From a virus, in IMG/VR virus record IMGVR_UViG_3300043773_001920, positions 1-25,692 of that record: a DNA stretch of 25,692 nt; one strand, given 5' to 3'. Position 1 is the stretch's first letter, and every line of letters begins with the position of its first letter. The notes beneath the pieces are model-generated. The model saw only the letters and a program-made list of their open reading frames with translations, did no database searches and was not told where the DNA came from. Of the stretch, positions 13,507 through 19,400 are shown piece by piece. A program made the position numbers and the translations under genes.

Positions 13507-14121
13507 ATGTCCTACATCGACGACCCCGCGACCGCCCTCCTCGCCACCGATTGCGCCGTCTGCAACCGCCCGCTCCGGGACGCCGTGTCTGTCGAGGCGG
13601 GCATCGGTCCCGACTGCCGCCGCAAGCACGGCTACGGCGAGGCCCAGGGCGACGCCGACTGGGCGGCCTTCGATGGCTTGCTGACCGCCGCCCCCTTCGA
13701 TCTGGTGGCCGCGCTGGTCCCTGCCCGGGGCGACGCCCACCGGACCGCCAACATCCTCGTCCACCGTGCCGCCTGCGCCGCCCGTGACGAGCGCGCCATC
13801 CACGCCCGGCTGGTCGGGGCGCTGGGCTACACGGTCCTCGCCGCTGCGCTGGCCCGGGGCGCCGGTGACGTGGTGGAGGTCCAGCCCCTCGACGAGACCA
13901 CCCTGACGGTCCGCGCCCCCTACAGCCCGGCCTTCAACGACGCCCTGCGCCGGCAGCGGGTCGGCGCCCGGTGGGACCGCGAGGTCAGGACCAGCGCCAA
14001 GCGCCCCGGCGCGTGGGTCGTGCCAGCCACCGCCACGGCCAAGCGGGGCCTGCTGGCGGCGCTCCGGGAGGCGTTCACCGGCACCCTGCTGGTCAGCGCC
14101 CGGGGCGTCACCCAGCTCTGA
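13507..14121 (+). CDS. DUF6011-like zinc finger with HARP-like C-terminus, 204 aa
   Basis: Residues about 16-43 (CAVCNRPLRDAVSVEAGIGPDC) match the DUF6011-type zinc finger, with its typical GIGPxC ending. The region about 145-180 (LTVRAPYSPAFNDALRRQRVG then ARWDREVR ... WVVPA) resembles the HARP unit that precedes or accompanies SNF2 helicase domains in SMARCAL1-like proteins and binds branched DNA. No helicase domain is present. It is a plausible DNA-structure-binding protein made from strong, operator-controlled transcription. The function is inferred. Confidence 0.68.
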   Translation: MSYIDDPATALLATDCAVCNRPLRDAVSVEAGIGPDCRRKHGYGEAQGDADWAAFDGLLTAAPFDLVAALVPARGDAHRTANILVHRAACAARDERAIHARLVGALGYTVLAAALARGAGDVVEVQPLDETTLTVRAPYSPAFNDALRRQRVGARWDREVRTSAKRPGAWVVPATATAKRGLLAALREAFTGTLLVSARGVTQL

Positions 14122-14143
14122 CCGCGCCGCCCCGTCGAGGCGG

Positions 14144-14166
14144 ACCCCGCGGAACACCGGGGTTTT
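14144..14166 (+). terminator. Rho-independent terminator
   Basis: ACCCCG (14144-14149) pairs with CGGGGT (14158-14163) around CGGAACAC. The T-run (14163-14166) starts at the last stem base. It lies 23 nt after the DUF6011-like gene. Confidence 0.65.
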
Positions 14167-14184
14167 CGACAATCGGCGGGGCCC
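14151..14184 (+). repeat. Repeat copy B ahead of an operator promoter
   Basis: The stretch containing CCGGGGTTTTCGACAATC and then GGCGGGGCCC is the counterpart of 12391-12425. It overlaps the terminator at 14144-14166. Confidence 0.5.
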
Positions 14185-14199
14185 TTGTCTCTTTCGATG

Positions 14200-14228
14200 T
14201 TGACAATACGGCCGGCCGTACACATACT
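14200..14228 (+). promoter_or_regulatory. Operator promoter 4, leaderless geometry
   Basis: TTGACA at 14200-14205, operator ATACGG-CCGG-CCGTAC at 14206-14221, CATACT at 14223-14228 (17-bp spacing), then 6 nt to ATG 14235. There is no leader hairpin or Shine-Dalgarno. Confidence 0.72.
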
Positions 14229-14234
14229 CCTCTC

Positions 14235-14477
14235 ATGACCCGCACCGAACTCTGCCGCCGCCTCCTCGCCAACAAGCTTGCCGCCCAGATCGCCCTCGAC
14301 GTGGCCGGTGGCCGCAGCGAGTCCGAGGCGCTGCTCGACATGGGCGAGGAGTGCGAGCGCCTGGAAGCCGAGGGCGCCGACGAGGCCACCTGGGTCAGCT
14401 ACCCGGAACTGGCCGCCGCCTACGACCGGATCTGCCCCCCGGTCCTCGACTGGCGCGACGTGCCCCCGCCCTACTGA
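14235..14477 (+). CDS. Hypothetical protein, 80 aa
   Basis: A small acidic helical protein (RTELCRRLLANKLAAQIALDVAG ... LLDMGEECERLE) with no recognised family. The ATG sits 6 nt behind a -10 hexamer with no ribosome-binding site, so a leaderless mRNA under repressor control is likely. Confidence 0.65.
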   Translation: MTRTELCRRLLANKLAAQIALDVAGGRSESEALLDMGEECERLEAEGADEATWVSYPELAAAYDRICPPVLDWRDVPPPY

Positions 14478-14515
14478 GACCACCCCGACCCCTGCCCTAC
14501 CCCGGAGACCCGACC

Positions 14516-15004
14516 ATGACCAAGCAAGCGAAGACGACCGGCAAGACCTACCGCGTGGGCGATGCGCTCGGCTCCGTTCTGGAGATCTACCTCCTCGACG
14601 GGCTGCGCGAAGACCTCGACGTGTTCGAGGAGGACGCCCCGGCGTTTGCCCGTGTCCACGAGTTCGTCAAGACCGCATGGGCCACCCGCAAGAGCCTCAC
14701 CGTCCCGGACGATGACGGCCTGCTCTGTGACCTGCTGACCGTCCTGAACTGGGCCGGGGACAGCATCTACGACGACCTCCGCGCCGAGGAGCGCCTGCCG
14801 CTGGCGCCGCGCCCCAAGAAGGCCAGCCACGACGAGGAGCGGCCCCTGTGGTCCTCGGGGCCCCTGCCACGGACGCGCGACGTGGAAGTGCTCCAGGTGT
14901 GCAAGGCGCAGACCCGCGCACTGGACGACCTCGTGGCCCGGCTGATCCGCCAGCGCAGCGCCCTCCACGCCGCGCGGAAGGCTGCCTTACCAGCGACCCG
15001 TTGA
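14516..15004 (+). CDS. Hypothetical protein, 162 aa
   Basis: ATG 14516 has a GGAG Shine-Dalgarno and lies 38 bp after the 14235 gene, so it is probably its second cistron. It is an acidic, mostly helical protein (residues about 20-90) with a basic C-terminal region (LVARLIRQRSALHAARKA). No family is recognised. The stop codon lies inside the loop of the terminator hairpin that follows. Confidence 0.65.
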   Translation: MTKQAKTTGKTYRVGDALGSVLEIYLLDGLREDLDVFEEDAPAFARVHEFVKTAWATRKSLTVPDDDGLLCDLLTVLNWAGDSIYDDLRAEERLPLAPRPKKASHDEERPLWSSGPLPRTRDVEVLQVCKAQTRALDDLVARLIRQRSALHAARKAALPATR

Positions 15005-15018
15005 AGCCCGGTCGTTTT
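14994..15018 (+). terminator. Rho-independent terminator
   Basis: CGACC (14994-14998) pairs with GGTCG (15010-15014), followed by TTTT (15015-15018). The upstream gene's TGA is within the loop, so gene and terminator overlap. Confidence 0.55.
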
Positions 15019-15022
15019 GATG

Positions 15023-15050
15023 TTGACAATACGGCCGGCCGGATTATGAT
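15023..15050 (+). promoter_or_regulatory. Sigma70 promoter with operator 5
   Basis: TTGACA at 15023-15028, operator ATACGG-CCGG-CCGGAT at 15029-15044 (one mismatch in the right half-site), and TATGAT at 15045-15050. Confidence 0.82.
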
Positions 15051-15059
15051 GTCTGAGTA

Positions 15060-15084
15060 CCGGGGCCAACCACCCCGGCAGGAG
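15060..15084 (+). promoter_or_regulatory. 5' leader hairpin and Shine-Dalgarno 3
   Basis: CCGGGG (15060-15065) pairs with CCCCGG (15073-15078) around CCAACCA, with GGAG at 15081-15084 before ATG 15095. The stem sequence differs from the 11773 copy but still pairs. Confidence 0.7.
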
Positions 15085-15094
15085 ATTGCCCACC

Positions 15095-15484
15095 ATGACC
15101 AAGACCACCCGACTCGCCCACGCTACCCTCCTCGCCGCCAGCGCTGCCCCTGCCCTCCGGGCGCAGGTCGCCGCCCTCCTCGCCCGCGTCGACGCCACCG
15201 ACGAGTGGGCGCTGCTCATGGCCAACGGCAGCACCCTCGCCCTGGTCCGCGACGCCGCCGCCCTGGCCCCGGGTGGGCTCGCCACCCACGGCGCTGCCCT
15301 GGCGCTGGTCGCCACCCTCGCCGCCGCCCTCACTGGCAGCCCGGCCCGCTGGGCTACCCTGCCCCTGCCCCGCCAGGTCGCCGGGCTGGCGCTGCTGGGG
15401 GAGCTGGTCCGGGGGCCCGCCCGCGAGGACCGCTACGCCGTGGTGGACGGGGGCGATGTCGACCCCTGGCAGATGGCAGCCTGA
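15095..15484 (+). CDS. Hypothetical Ala/Leu-rich protein, 129 aa
   Basis: ATG 15095 lies 10 nt after GGAG. The protein is dominated by Ala and Leu and is predicted helical (APALRAQVAALLARVDATDEW, HGAALALVATLAAAL), yet lacks a convincing transmembrane stretch because charged residues interrupt it. No family is recognised. It is driven by an operator-controlled promoter with structured leader. Confidence 0.62.
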   Translation: MTKTTRLAHATLLAASAAPALRAQVAALLARVDATDEWALLMANGSTLALVRDAAALAPGGLATHGAALALVATLAAALTGSPARWATLPLPRQVAGLALLGELVRGPAREDRYAVVDGGDVDPWQMAA

Positions 15485-15515
15485 CCTTGTGGGGGGGGGA
15501 CCTTACGATTCTTCC

Positions 15516-15543
15516 TTGACGAGTGACGAACCAGAACTATAGT
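15516..15543 (+). promoter_or_regulatory. Sigma70 promoter without operator
   Basis: TTGACG at 15516-15521, a 16-bp spacer lacking the inverted repeat, and TATAGT at 15538-15543. It should escape the regulator that acts on the other five. The upstream 15485-15515 gap has a G9 run but no clear terminator. Confidence 0.78.
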
Positions 15544-15555
15544 GATTGAACAGAC

Positions 15556-15586
15556 GGCGGGGACACCAACCAACCCCGCCCCGGAG
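15556..15586 (+). promoter_or_regulatory. 5' leader hairpin and Shine-Dalgarno 4
   Basis: GGCGGGG (15556-15562) pairs with CCCCGCC (15574-15580) around ACACCAACCAA, with GGAG at 15583-15586 before ATG 15596. It keeps the CAACCA loop and pairing with a different stem sequence. Confidence 0.72.
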
Positions 15587-15595
15587 ATTGCCACC

Positions 15596-16528
15596 ATGAC
15601 CACCATCGACACCGTGACCGCCGCCCCCGAGACCACCATCGCCCCCGTCACCGTCGCCATCGACGACGGCCCCGTCACCCCGGACGCGGACGGCCGCAGC
15701 CGCGGGTGGCGCGCCACCGTCATCGTCAGCCCGACGGAGCGCCGCGCCTCCCTGTTTACCGCCATCGGCAGCGGCGTGCCGGCCGACGTGTGGCACAACC
15801 GGGTGCTGTCCCTGGCCGTCAACACCGCCGCCAGCGGCGAGGCCGTCCGCGCCATCCTGGAAGACGACGCCGCCCAGGCCATCCTCGCGGACCTGTGCGA
15901 CCAGTACGAGGGCGACCGGTGGGACGGCCACAACCACGTCGGACGCTGGCCCTGCGACGAGGGCGGCACCCCGGACTACCTGCCGCTCATCATGCGACTG
16001 GAGGCGATGATCGCCGAGGCCCCCTGCTACAGCAGCGCCGCGGACTGGTGCTCCCCGGCGTGGAGCGAGTGCAAGCGGGAGGTCGAGGCCGCCATCCTCG
16101 GGGCCAAGGACGCTGACGCCGAGGAGGCCGCGCTCACCGCGCTGGTCGACAAGTGGGCCACCGACGCTCGCGACAACGGCGCGCTCATCGACGCCGCCGA
16201 CCTCCGCAAGCAGGTGGACGCGATGGCCGAGGAGTTGGCCGGTGACCTGGCCGACGACGAAACGCTGTACGTTGTGGAGGGCGCCCGCGTCGACGCGCTC
16301 CGTGACTGCGACCTCGGCGCGGTGCTGGCGGACGTGGGTAGCCTCGGGGAGACCTGGTGCCTGGTCGAAGCCACCAGCGAGATCCGCGCCGCCCGCAAGG
16401 CGCGCACGCTCCGGGCGCAGGGTGGCGCTGCGTGCGTCGCCGAGGTCCGCCGGCTGGGCGACGAGTGGACCTGCGCCATGGATGGCCGTGACGGCGTGGC
16501 GGCACTGGTCGCCGCCCTGCCAACCTGA
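15596..16528 (+). CDS. Hypothetical protein, 310 aa
   Basis: ATG 15596 follows GGAG at 9 nt spacing. A Thr/Pro-rich N-terminal ~30 residues is probably disordered. A possible beta segment follows (RGWRATVIVSPTERRASLF), then long Ala/Glu/Asp-rich helices. Scattered Trp/Cys residues occur around 105-160. No known family is recognised. It is the largest unknown gene of this block and the only one behind the operator-free TTGACG promoter, so it may be expressed when its neighbours are repressed. Confidence 0.68.
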   Translation: MTTIDTVTAAPETTIAPVTVAIDDGPVTPDADGRSRGWRATVIVSPTERRASLFTAIGSGVPADVWHNRVLSLAVNTAASGEAVRAILEDDAAQAILADLCDQYEGDRWDGHNHVGRWPCDEGGTPDYLPLIMRLEAMIAEAPCYSSAADWCSPAWSECKREVEAAILGAKDADAEEAALTALVDKWATDARDNGALIDAADLRKQVDAMAEELAGDLADDETLYVVEGARVDALRDCDLGAVLADVGSLGETWCLVEATSEIRAARKARTLRAQGGAACVAEVRRLGDEWTCAMDGRDGVAALVAALPT

Positions 16529-16546
16529 CCGCCACCCTCCCCGCTC

Positions 16547-16578
16547 GCCCCGACGGTGCCACCCTGGCGCCCCGGGGC
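16547..16578 (+). promoter_or_regulatory. Intercistronic hairpin before the 16600 gene
   Basis: GCCCCG (16547-16552) can pair with CGGGGC (16573-16578). A GGCGTTGGAGGAAC element with the Shine-Dalgarno follows, matching the GGCGTTGGAGAAAC before the 12206 gene. Confidence 0.45.
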
Positions 16579-16599
16579 ATGTGGCGTTGGAGGAACCCC

Positions 16600-17172
16600 A
16601 TGGCCCGACCCACCGACAAGATCCGCCTCGCCACCCTGACCCCGGACGCCATCGCCGCTGAGGTCGACGACCGCCTGTTGCGCTACCTCGGCCGGCTAGC
16701 GTTCCCACTCAGCCCCGGCATCGCGCTCCACGTCCAGCACCACGGTCAGAGCGACCTGGCCCTCACCGCCAGCGCGCTCGTGACCTATGCCCAGCGGGGC
16801 CTCCCGGTGTGGGACTGGCGCACCCACGGGGAGGCCGAGGACGCCTGCCAGAGCCTCGTCAGCGGGCTGTACGGCTGCCCCGCCCACCCGGGCGTCGAGG
16901 GCGGCGTGGGGCCCCTCGACGACGCCCTCGACGGGGCGGACCTGGACGACGCCCTCGACCTCGTGCTGGTCGCCGCGTGGGCCCGGGTCACGCTGGCCAA
17001 GGACGGCGCCCTCACGGCGCGGCAGCTCGGCGCCCTCGCCGGCCTGGAGCACCGGCACGTCCGGGAGCTGAGCCGCGCCGGGGAGTTGCCCCTGACCGGC
17101 ACCCGCCCCGCGACCTGTCCCGCGGAGGACGCGCGGCGCTGGCTCGGGGCGCGCGGGGTGGTCGGGCTGTGA
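16600..17172 (+). CDS. Hypothetical protein with C-terminal HTH-like segment, 190 aa
   Basis: ATG 16600 has a GGAGGAA Shine-Dalgarno. The first ~130 residues are acidic and of unknown fold. Residues about 140-175 (LTARQLGALAGLEHRHVRELSRAGELPL) fit a MerR/excisionase-type helix-turn-helix. It may be a regulator; it is probably cotranscribed with the 15596 gene from the operator-free promoter, which would suit a protein made during lysogeny. The function is inference only. Confidence 0.62.
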   Translation: MARPTDKIRLATLTPDAIAAEVDDRLLRYLGRLAFPLSPGIALHVQHHGQSDLALTASALVTYAQRGLPVWDWRTHGEAEDACQSLVSGLYGCPAHPGVEGGVGPLDDALDGADLDDALDLVLVAAWARVTLAKDGALTARQLGALAGLEHRHVRELSRAGELPLTGTRPATCPAEDARRWLGARGVVGL

Positions 17173-17181
17173 GCGACGGTG

Positions 17182-17712
17182 CTACGGCCGCACCCACTCG
17201 CTGAACCGCAGCGCCAGCGGGGTGCCGTCCTCGGGGGCGTGGTGCTCCGACGAGAGGCGGTGCCAGCCCTCCGTGAGCACGTGCGGAAAGTCGAGGCGCA
17301 CGTCCGCCAGCGGGTAGGACGCGCACACCTCCGTCAACAGCATCCGGTCGCAGCGAGGGAGTAGTTGGCGGAAGACCTCGGCGCCGCCGATGACCATGAC
17401 CTCCGGCTCGCTGGCGAACGAGGCCGCCGCGTCGTCCGCGGACTGGTAGACGCCCACCAGCGAGGACGACGCGGGCACCGTCGCGGAGGCGTGCGTGCGT
17501 GTCAGCACCACGAGCCGGCGACCCGGGAGGCGCGGCAACACGTCGTAGGTCTTCCTGCCGACGATGCAGACCTTGCCGTCCGTCCGTCCGCGGAAGTGCC
17601 GCATGTCCCTGCCGAGACGGGGCCAGGGCATCCCGCCCGGGGAGGACGTGTCACCGATGGCGCCGTCCGTGGACACGGCGAGGATGGCGGTCAATCGAGG
17701 GGTATTGCTCAT
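17182..17712 (-). CDS. Dihydrofolate reductase
   Basis: A 176-aa DHFR that regenerates tetrahydrofolate, needed because thymidylate synthase oxidises it. Motifs include the N-terminal strand ILAVSTDGAIG (10-20), MPWPRLGRDMRHF (28-40) with Asp36 in the position of the catalytic acid, CIVGRKTYDVLP (49-60), LPGRRLVVLTR (62-72) and IGGAEVFRQL (NADPH site). Length is typical. It lies two genes downstream of thyA and has its own TAGGGT leaderless-type promoter, so dosage can be set separately. Confidence 0.92.
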   Translation of the reverse strand: MSNTPRLTAILAVSTDGAIGDTSSPGGMPWPRLGRDMRHFRGRTDGKVCIVGRKTYDVLPRLPGRRLVVLTRTHASATVPASSSLVGVYQSADDAAASFASEPEVMVIGGAEVFRQLLPRCDRMLLTEVCASYPLADVRLDFPHVLTEGWHRLSSEHHAPEDGTPLALRFSEWVRP

Positions 17713-17747
17713 ACCGGCGACCCTACCTCACCGCTCGCAGGGGTCCG
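17713..17747 (-). promoter_or_regulatory. Leaderless-type promoter (family member 11)
   Basis: On the minus strand: CGGACC (17747-17742), a 16-bp spacer, TAGGGT (17725-17720), then 7 nt to the DHFR ATG at 17712. The box continues CCTGCG rather than CCTCCC. It contains the stop of the upstream gene. Confidence 0.65.
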
Positions 17748-18036
17748 CCGTCGTGGGCGCCCCAAGGATCGGCAGCAGCGCCGCCATCACCACCTGGACC
17801 CGCGCCGCCTGGCACGCCACCGTGTCCGGGGCGCTCGCCCACCACGACACAACAGGCGCCGCGTGGTGGACCTCCACGAGCCGGTCCAGCGCCCTCTCGG
17901 CAGCGCGCAGCACGTCCCCCGGGTAGACCTCGCCGGCCGGCGTGAGCCAGCGCAGGACGACGTGCCGGACCCGGGCCGGTGGCGGGACCAGCAGGACGGG
18001 GCGCGGTGGCAGGGGCGGCGGTCGATGGCGGGCCAT
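17728..18036 (-). CDS. Hypothetical protein, 102 aa
   Basis: A Pro-rich basic N-terminus (MARHRPPPLPPRPVLLVPPP) is followed by a helical region (VLRAAERALDRLVEVHHAAPVV). No family is recognised. The ATG at 18036 is chosen because the promoter hexamer lies 6 nt upstream; an in-frame ATG at 18054 would fall inside that promoter. It lies between thyA and DHFR, so a link to folate or nucleotide metabolism is possible but unsupported by motifs. Confidence 0.55.
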   Translation of the reverse strand: MARHRPPPLPPRPVLLVPPPARVRHVVLRWLTPAGEVYPGDVLRAAERALDRLVEVHHAAPVVSWWASAPDTVACQAARVQVVMAALLPILGAPTTADPCER

Positions 18037-18070
18037 GCCCGCAGGGTGCCTCACCGCGACGAGGGGTCAG
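18037..18070 (-). promoter_or_regulatory. Leaderless-type promoter (family member 12)
   Basis: On the minus strand: CTGACC (18070-18065), a 16-bp spacer, CACCCT (18048-18043), then 6 nt to ATG 18036. The TGA of CTGACC is the stop codon of thyA. Confidence 0.62.
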
Positions 18071-18990
18071 ACGGCCACCTCGCCCGGCAGCGCCGGCCCC
18101 GGCGCGTAGCCGATGAGGCGCACGTCCTCCGGGCGCAGCGCCTCCGATTCGCCGCCGCTGCCGCCGTAGGGGCGGACGACGAACCCGCGCTCGCGGCGCC
18201 AGTCCACGCACGGCATGGCCACCGGACCCGACCCGATCCGCACCTGCGGGAGCGAGTGCGCCGGCTCTCGCGTGAGCAGCATGCGCGCCGCCTCGACGTG
18301 GTTGTCGTACAGGTGCAGGTTGCCGAAGTTGAAGATCAGCCGCCCCGGGCGCAGGCTCGTCATCTGCGCCAGGAGCCAGGTCATCAGCGCGTAGGACGCC
18401 ACGTTGTACGGCACCCCGAGGTACAGGTCCGCGCTCCGCTGCGTCACGATGCACGTCAGGGTGCCGTGGATCGGGTCCACGTCCCACTGCGCCAGCACAT
18501 GACACGGGGGCAGCGCCGCCACCGTGGCGTCCGCCGGGTTGAGGCCGGTGAGCAACAGTCGACGCGCTGCCGGGTGCGCCGGGTCGGCAGCGACGGCGCG
18601 CAGGTTCGTGACGAGCTGGTCCACCTGGTCCACCACCCGCCCGTCCCGCCCGTGGAACGCGCGCCACTGCGCCCCGTACACCGGGCCAAGGTCGCCGTCG
18701 TCCCGCGCCCACTCGTCCCAGATCGTCGACCCCAGCGCGCGCAGGTCCGCGGCGTTCGTCGACCCGGAGCAGAACCACAGGAGTTCCGCCACCACGCTGC
18801 GCCAGTGGATCGACCGCAAGGTCAGCAACGGGAGACCGGCGGACAGGTCCGTGACGAGGTGAGTGCCGATGACCGTGCGAGCCCCGACCGGCTGCCCGGT
18901 AGATCGCAGCACGGCGCGGGTCGGGCGCGGTTGCCCGGCCAGGGTGGCGATGACCATGCGCTGGTAGTCGTAGTCGAAGGACTCGGCCAT
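18067..18990 (-). CDS. thyA: Thymidylate synthase (ThyA type)
   Basis: A 307-aa ThyA that methylates dUMP to dTMP using methylene-tetrahydrofolate. Signature segments: an IWDEWA...GDLGPVYGAQWR region (about 90-110), PPCHVLAQWDVD with nucleophile Cys163, QRSADLYLGVPYNVASYAL (184-202) for phosphate and folate contacts, and FNFGNLHLYDNH. ATG 18990 matches the known N-terminal start of the fold and lies 2 nt after the upstream stop, with a G-rich ribosome site, so it is coupled to the DUF3310 gene. Its stop is part of the next promoter. Confidence 0.95.
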   Translation of the reverse strand: MAESFDYDYQRMVIATLAGQPRPTRAVLRSTGQPVGARTVIGTHLVTDLSAGLPLLTLRSIHWRSVVAELLWFCSGSTNAADLRALGSTIWDEWARDDGDLGPVYGAQWRAFHGRDGRVVDQVDQLVTNLRAVAADPAHPAARRLLLTGLNPADATVAALPPCHVLAQWDVDPIHGTLTCIVTQRSADLYLGVPYNVASYALMTWLLAQMTSLRPGRLIFNFGNLHLYDNHVEAARMLLTREPAHSLPQVRIGSGPVAMPCVDWRRERGFVVRPYGGSGGESEALRPEDVRLIGYAPGPALPGEVAV

Positions 18991-18992
18991 GG

Positions 18993-19400
18993 TCACGCCC
19001 CCGCCGTGGCGGCAGGCAGCGCATCCGCTTCCGCCTTGCACATCTCGGCCAGGTGCTTGGTCATGGCCTCGTCGATGGTGCCGTCGATCAGCGCGACCAG
19101 GAAGCGCCGGCACGCCATGGTGTCGGCGCCGTGGACCAGCACCTTCCTGGCCATCTCCCGGTGGTCCTGGTGGACGGTGATCTTGTCGGCGCCACGGCCC
19201 GCCTTGTCGAACCGGTCCGCCTCGCGGCGCAGGTACCACGCCGCCTTGCGCAGGTCGGTCGCGGCGTCGCCCTTCTTGCCGGCGCGGGCCAGGTACTTAT
19301 AGGCGTTGCCCAGGTTGAACCCGAGATGTTCGCAGATGTCGATGGCCTCGACGCCGGACGGGTGCTGGTAGTGCGCGGGGTGTTCGACTTGGTTGCTCAT
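18993..19400 (-). CDS. DUF3310 protein
   Basis: A 135-aa phage protein whose N-terminal half is the DUF3310 domain: HPAHYQHPSGVEAIDICEHLGFNLGNAYKY then LARAGKKGD ... DLRKAAWYLRRE. This domain is frequent in phages next to nucleotide-metabolism genes, and is sometimes annotated as a nucleotide kinase without firm proof. The C-terminal half is a species-specific helical extension. It is transcribed from its own TAGGGT leaderless-type promoter and is immediately upstream of thyA. Confidence 0.85.
   Translation of the reverse strand: MSNQVEHPAHYQHPSGVEAIDICEHLGFNLGNAYKYLARAGKKGDAATDLRKAAWYLRREADRFDKAGRGADKITVHQDHREMARKVLVHGADTMACRRFLVALIDGTIDEAMTKHLAEMCKAEADALPAATAGA

Noticed and set aside
14486-14515. 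GACCCCTGCCC before the 14516 gene as a family promoter
   Set aside because: The hexamer 16 bp downstream (GACCCG) lacks the final T, and a good GGAG Shine-Dalgarno explains the start.
15461-15472. GACCCCTGG as another promoter box
   Set aside because: It lies inside the 15095 gene, with no YANNNT hexamer 16 bp on and no start codon after it.
15491-15500. G-run after the 15095 gene as a terminator or G-quadruplex
   Set aside because: There is a single G run without partners or a T-tract; not enough for either.
17365-19302. Very long plus-strand open frame opposite DHFR and thyA
   Set aside because: It is antisense to two well-conserved enzymes, has no family features and reflects the lack of stops in high-GC DNA.
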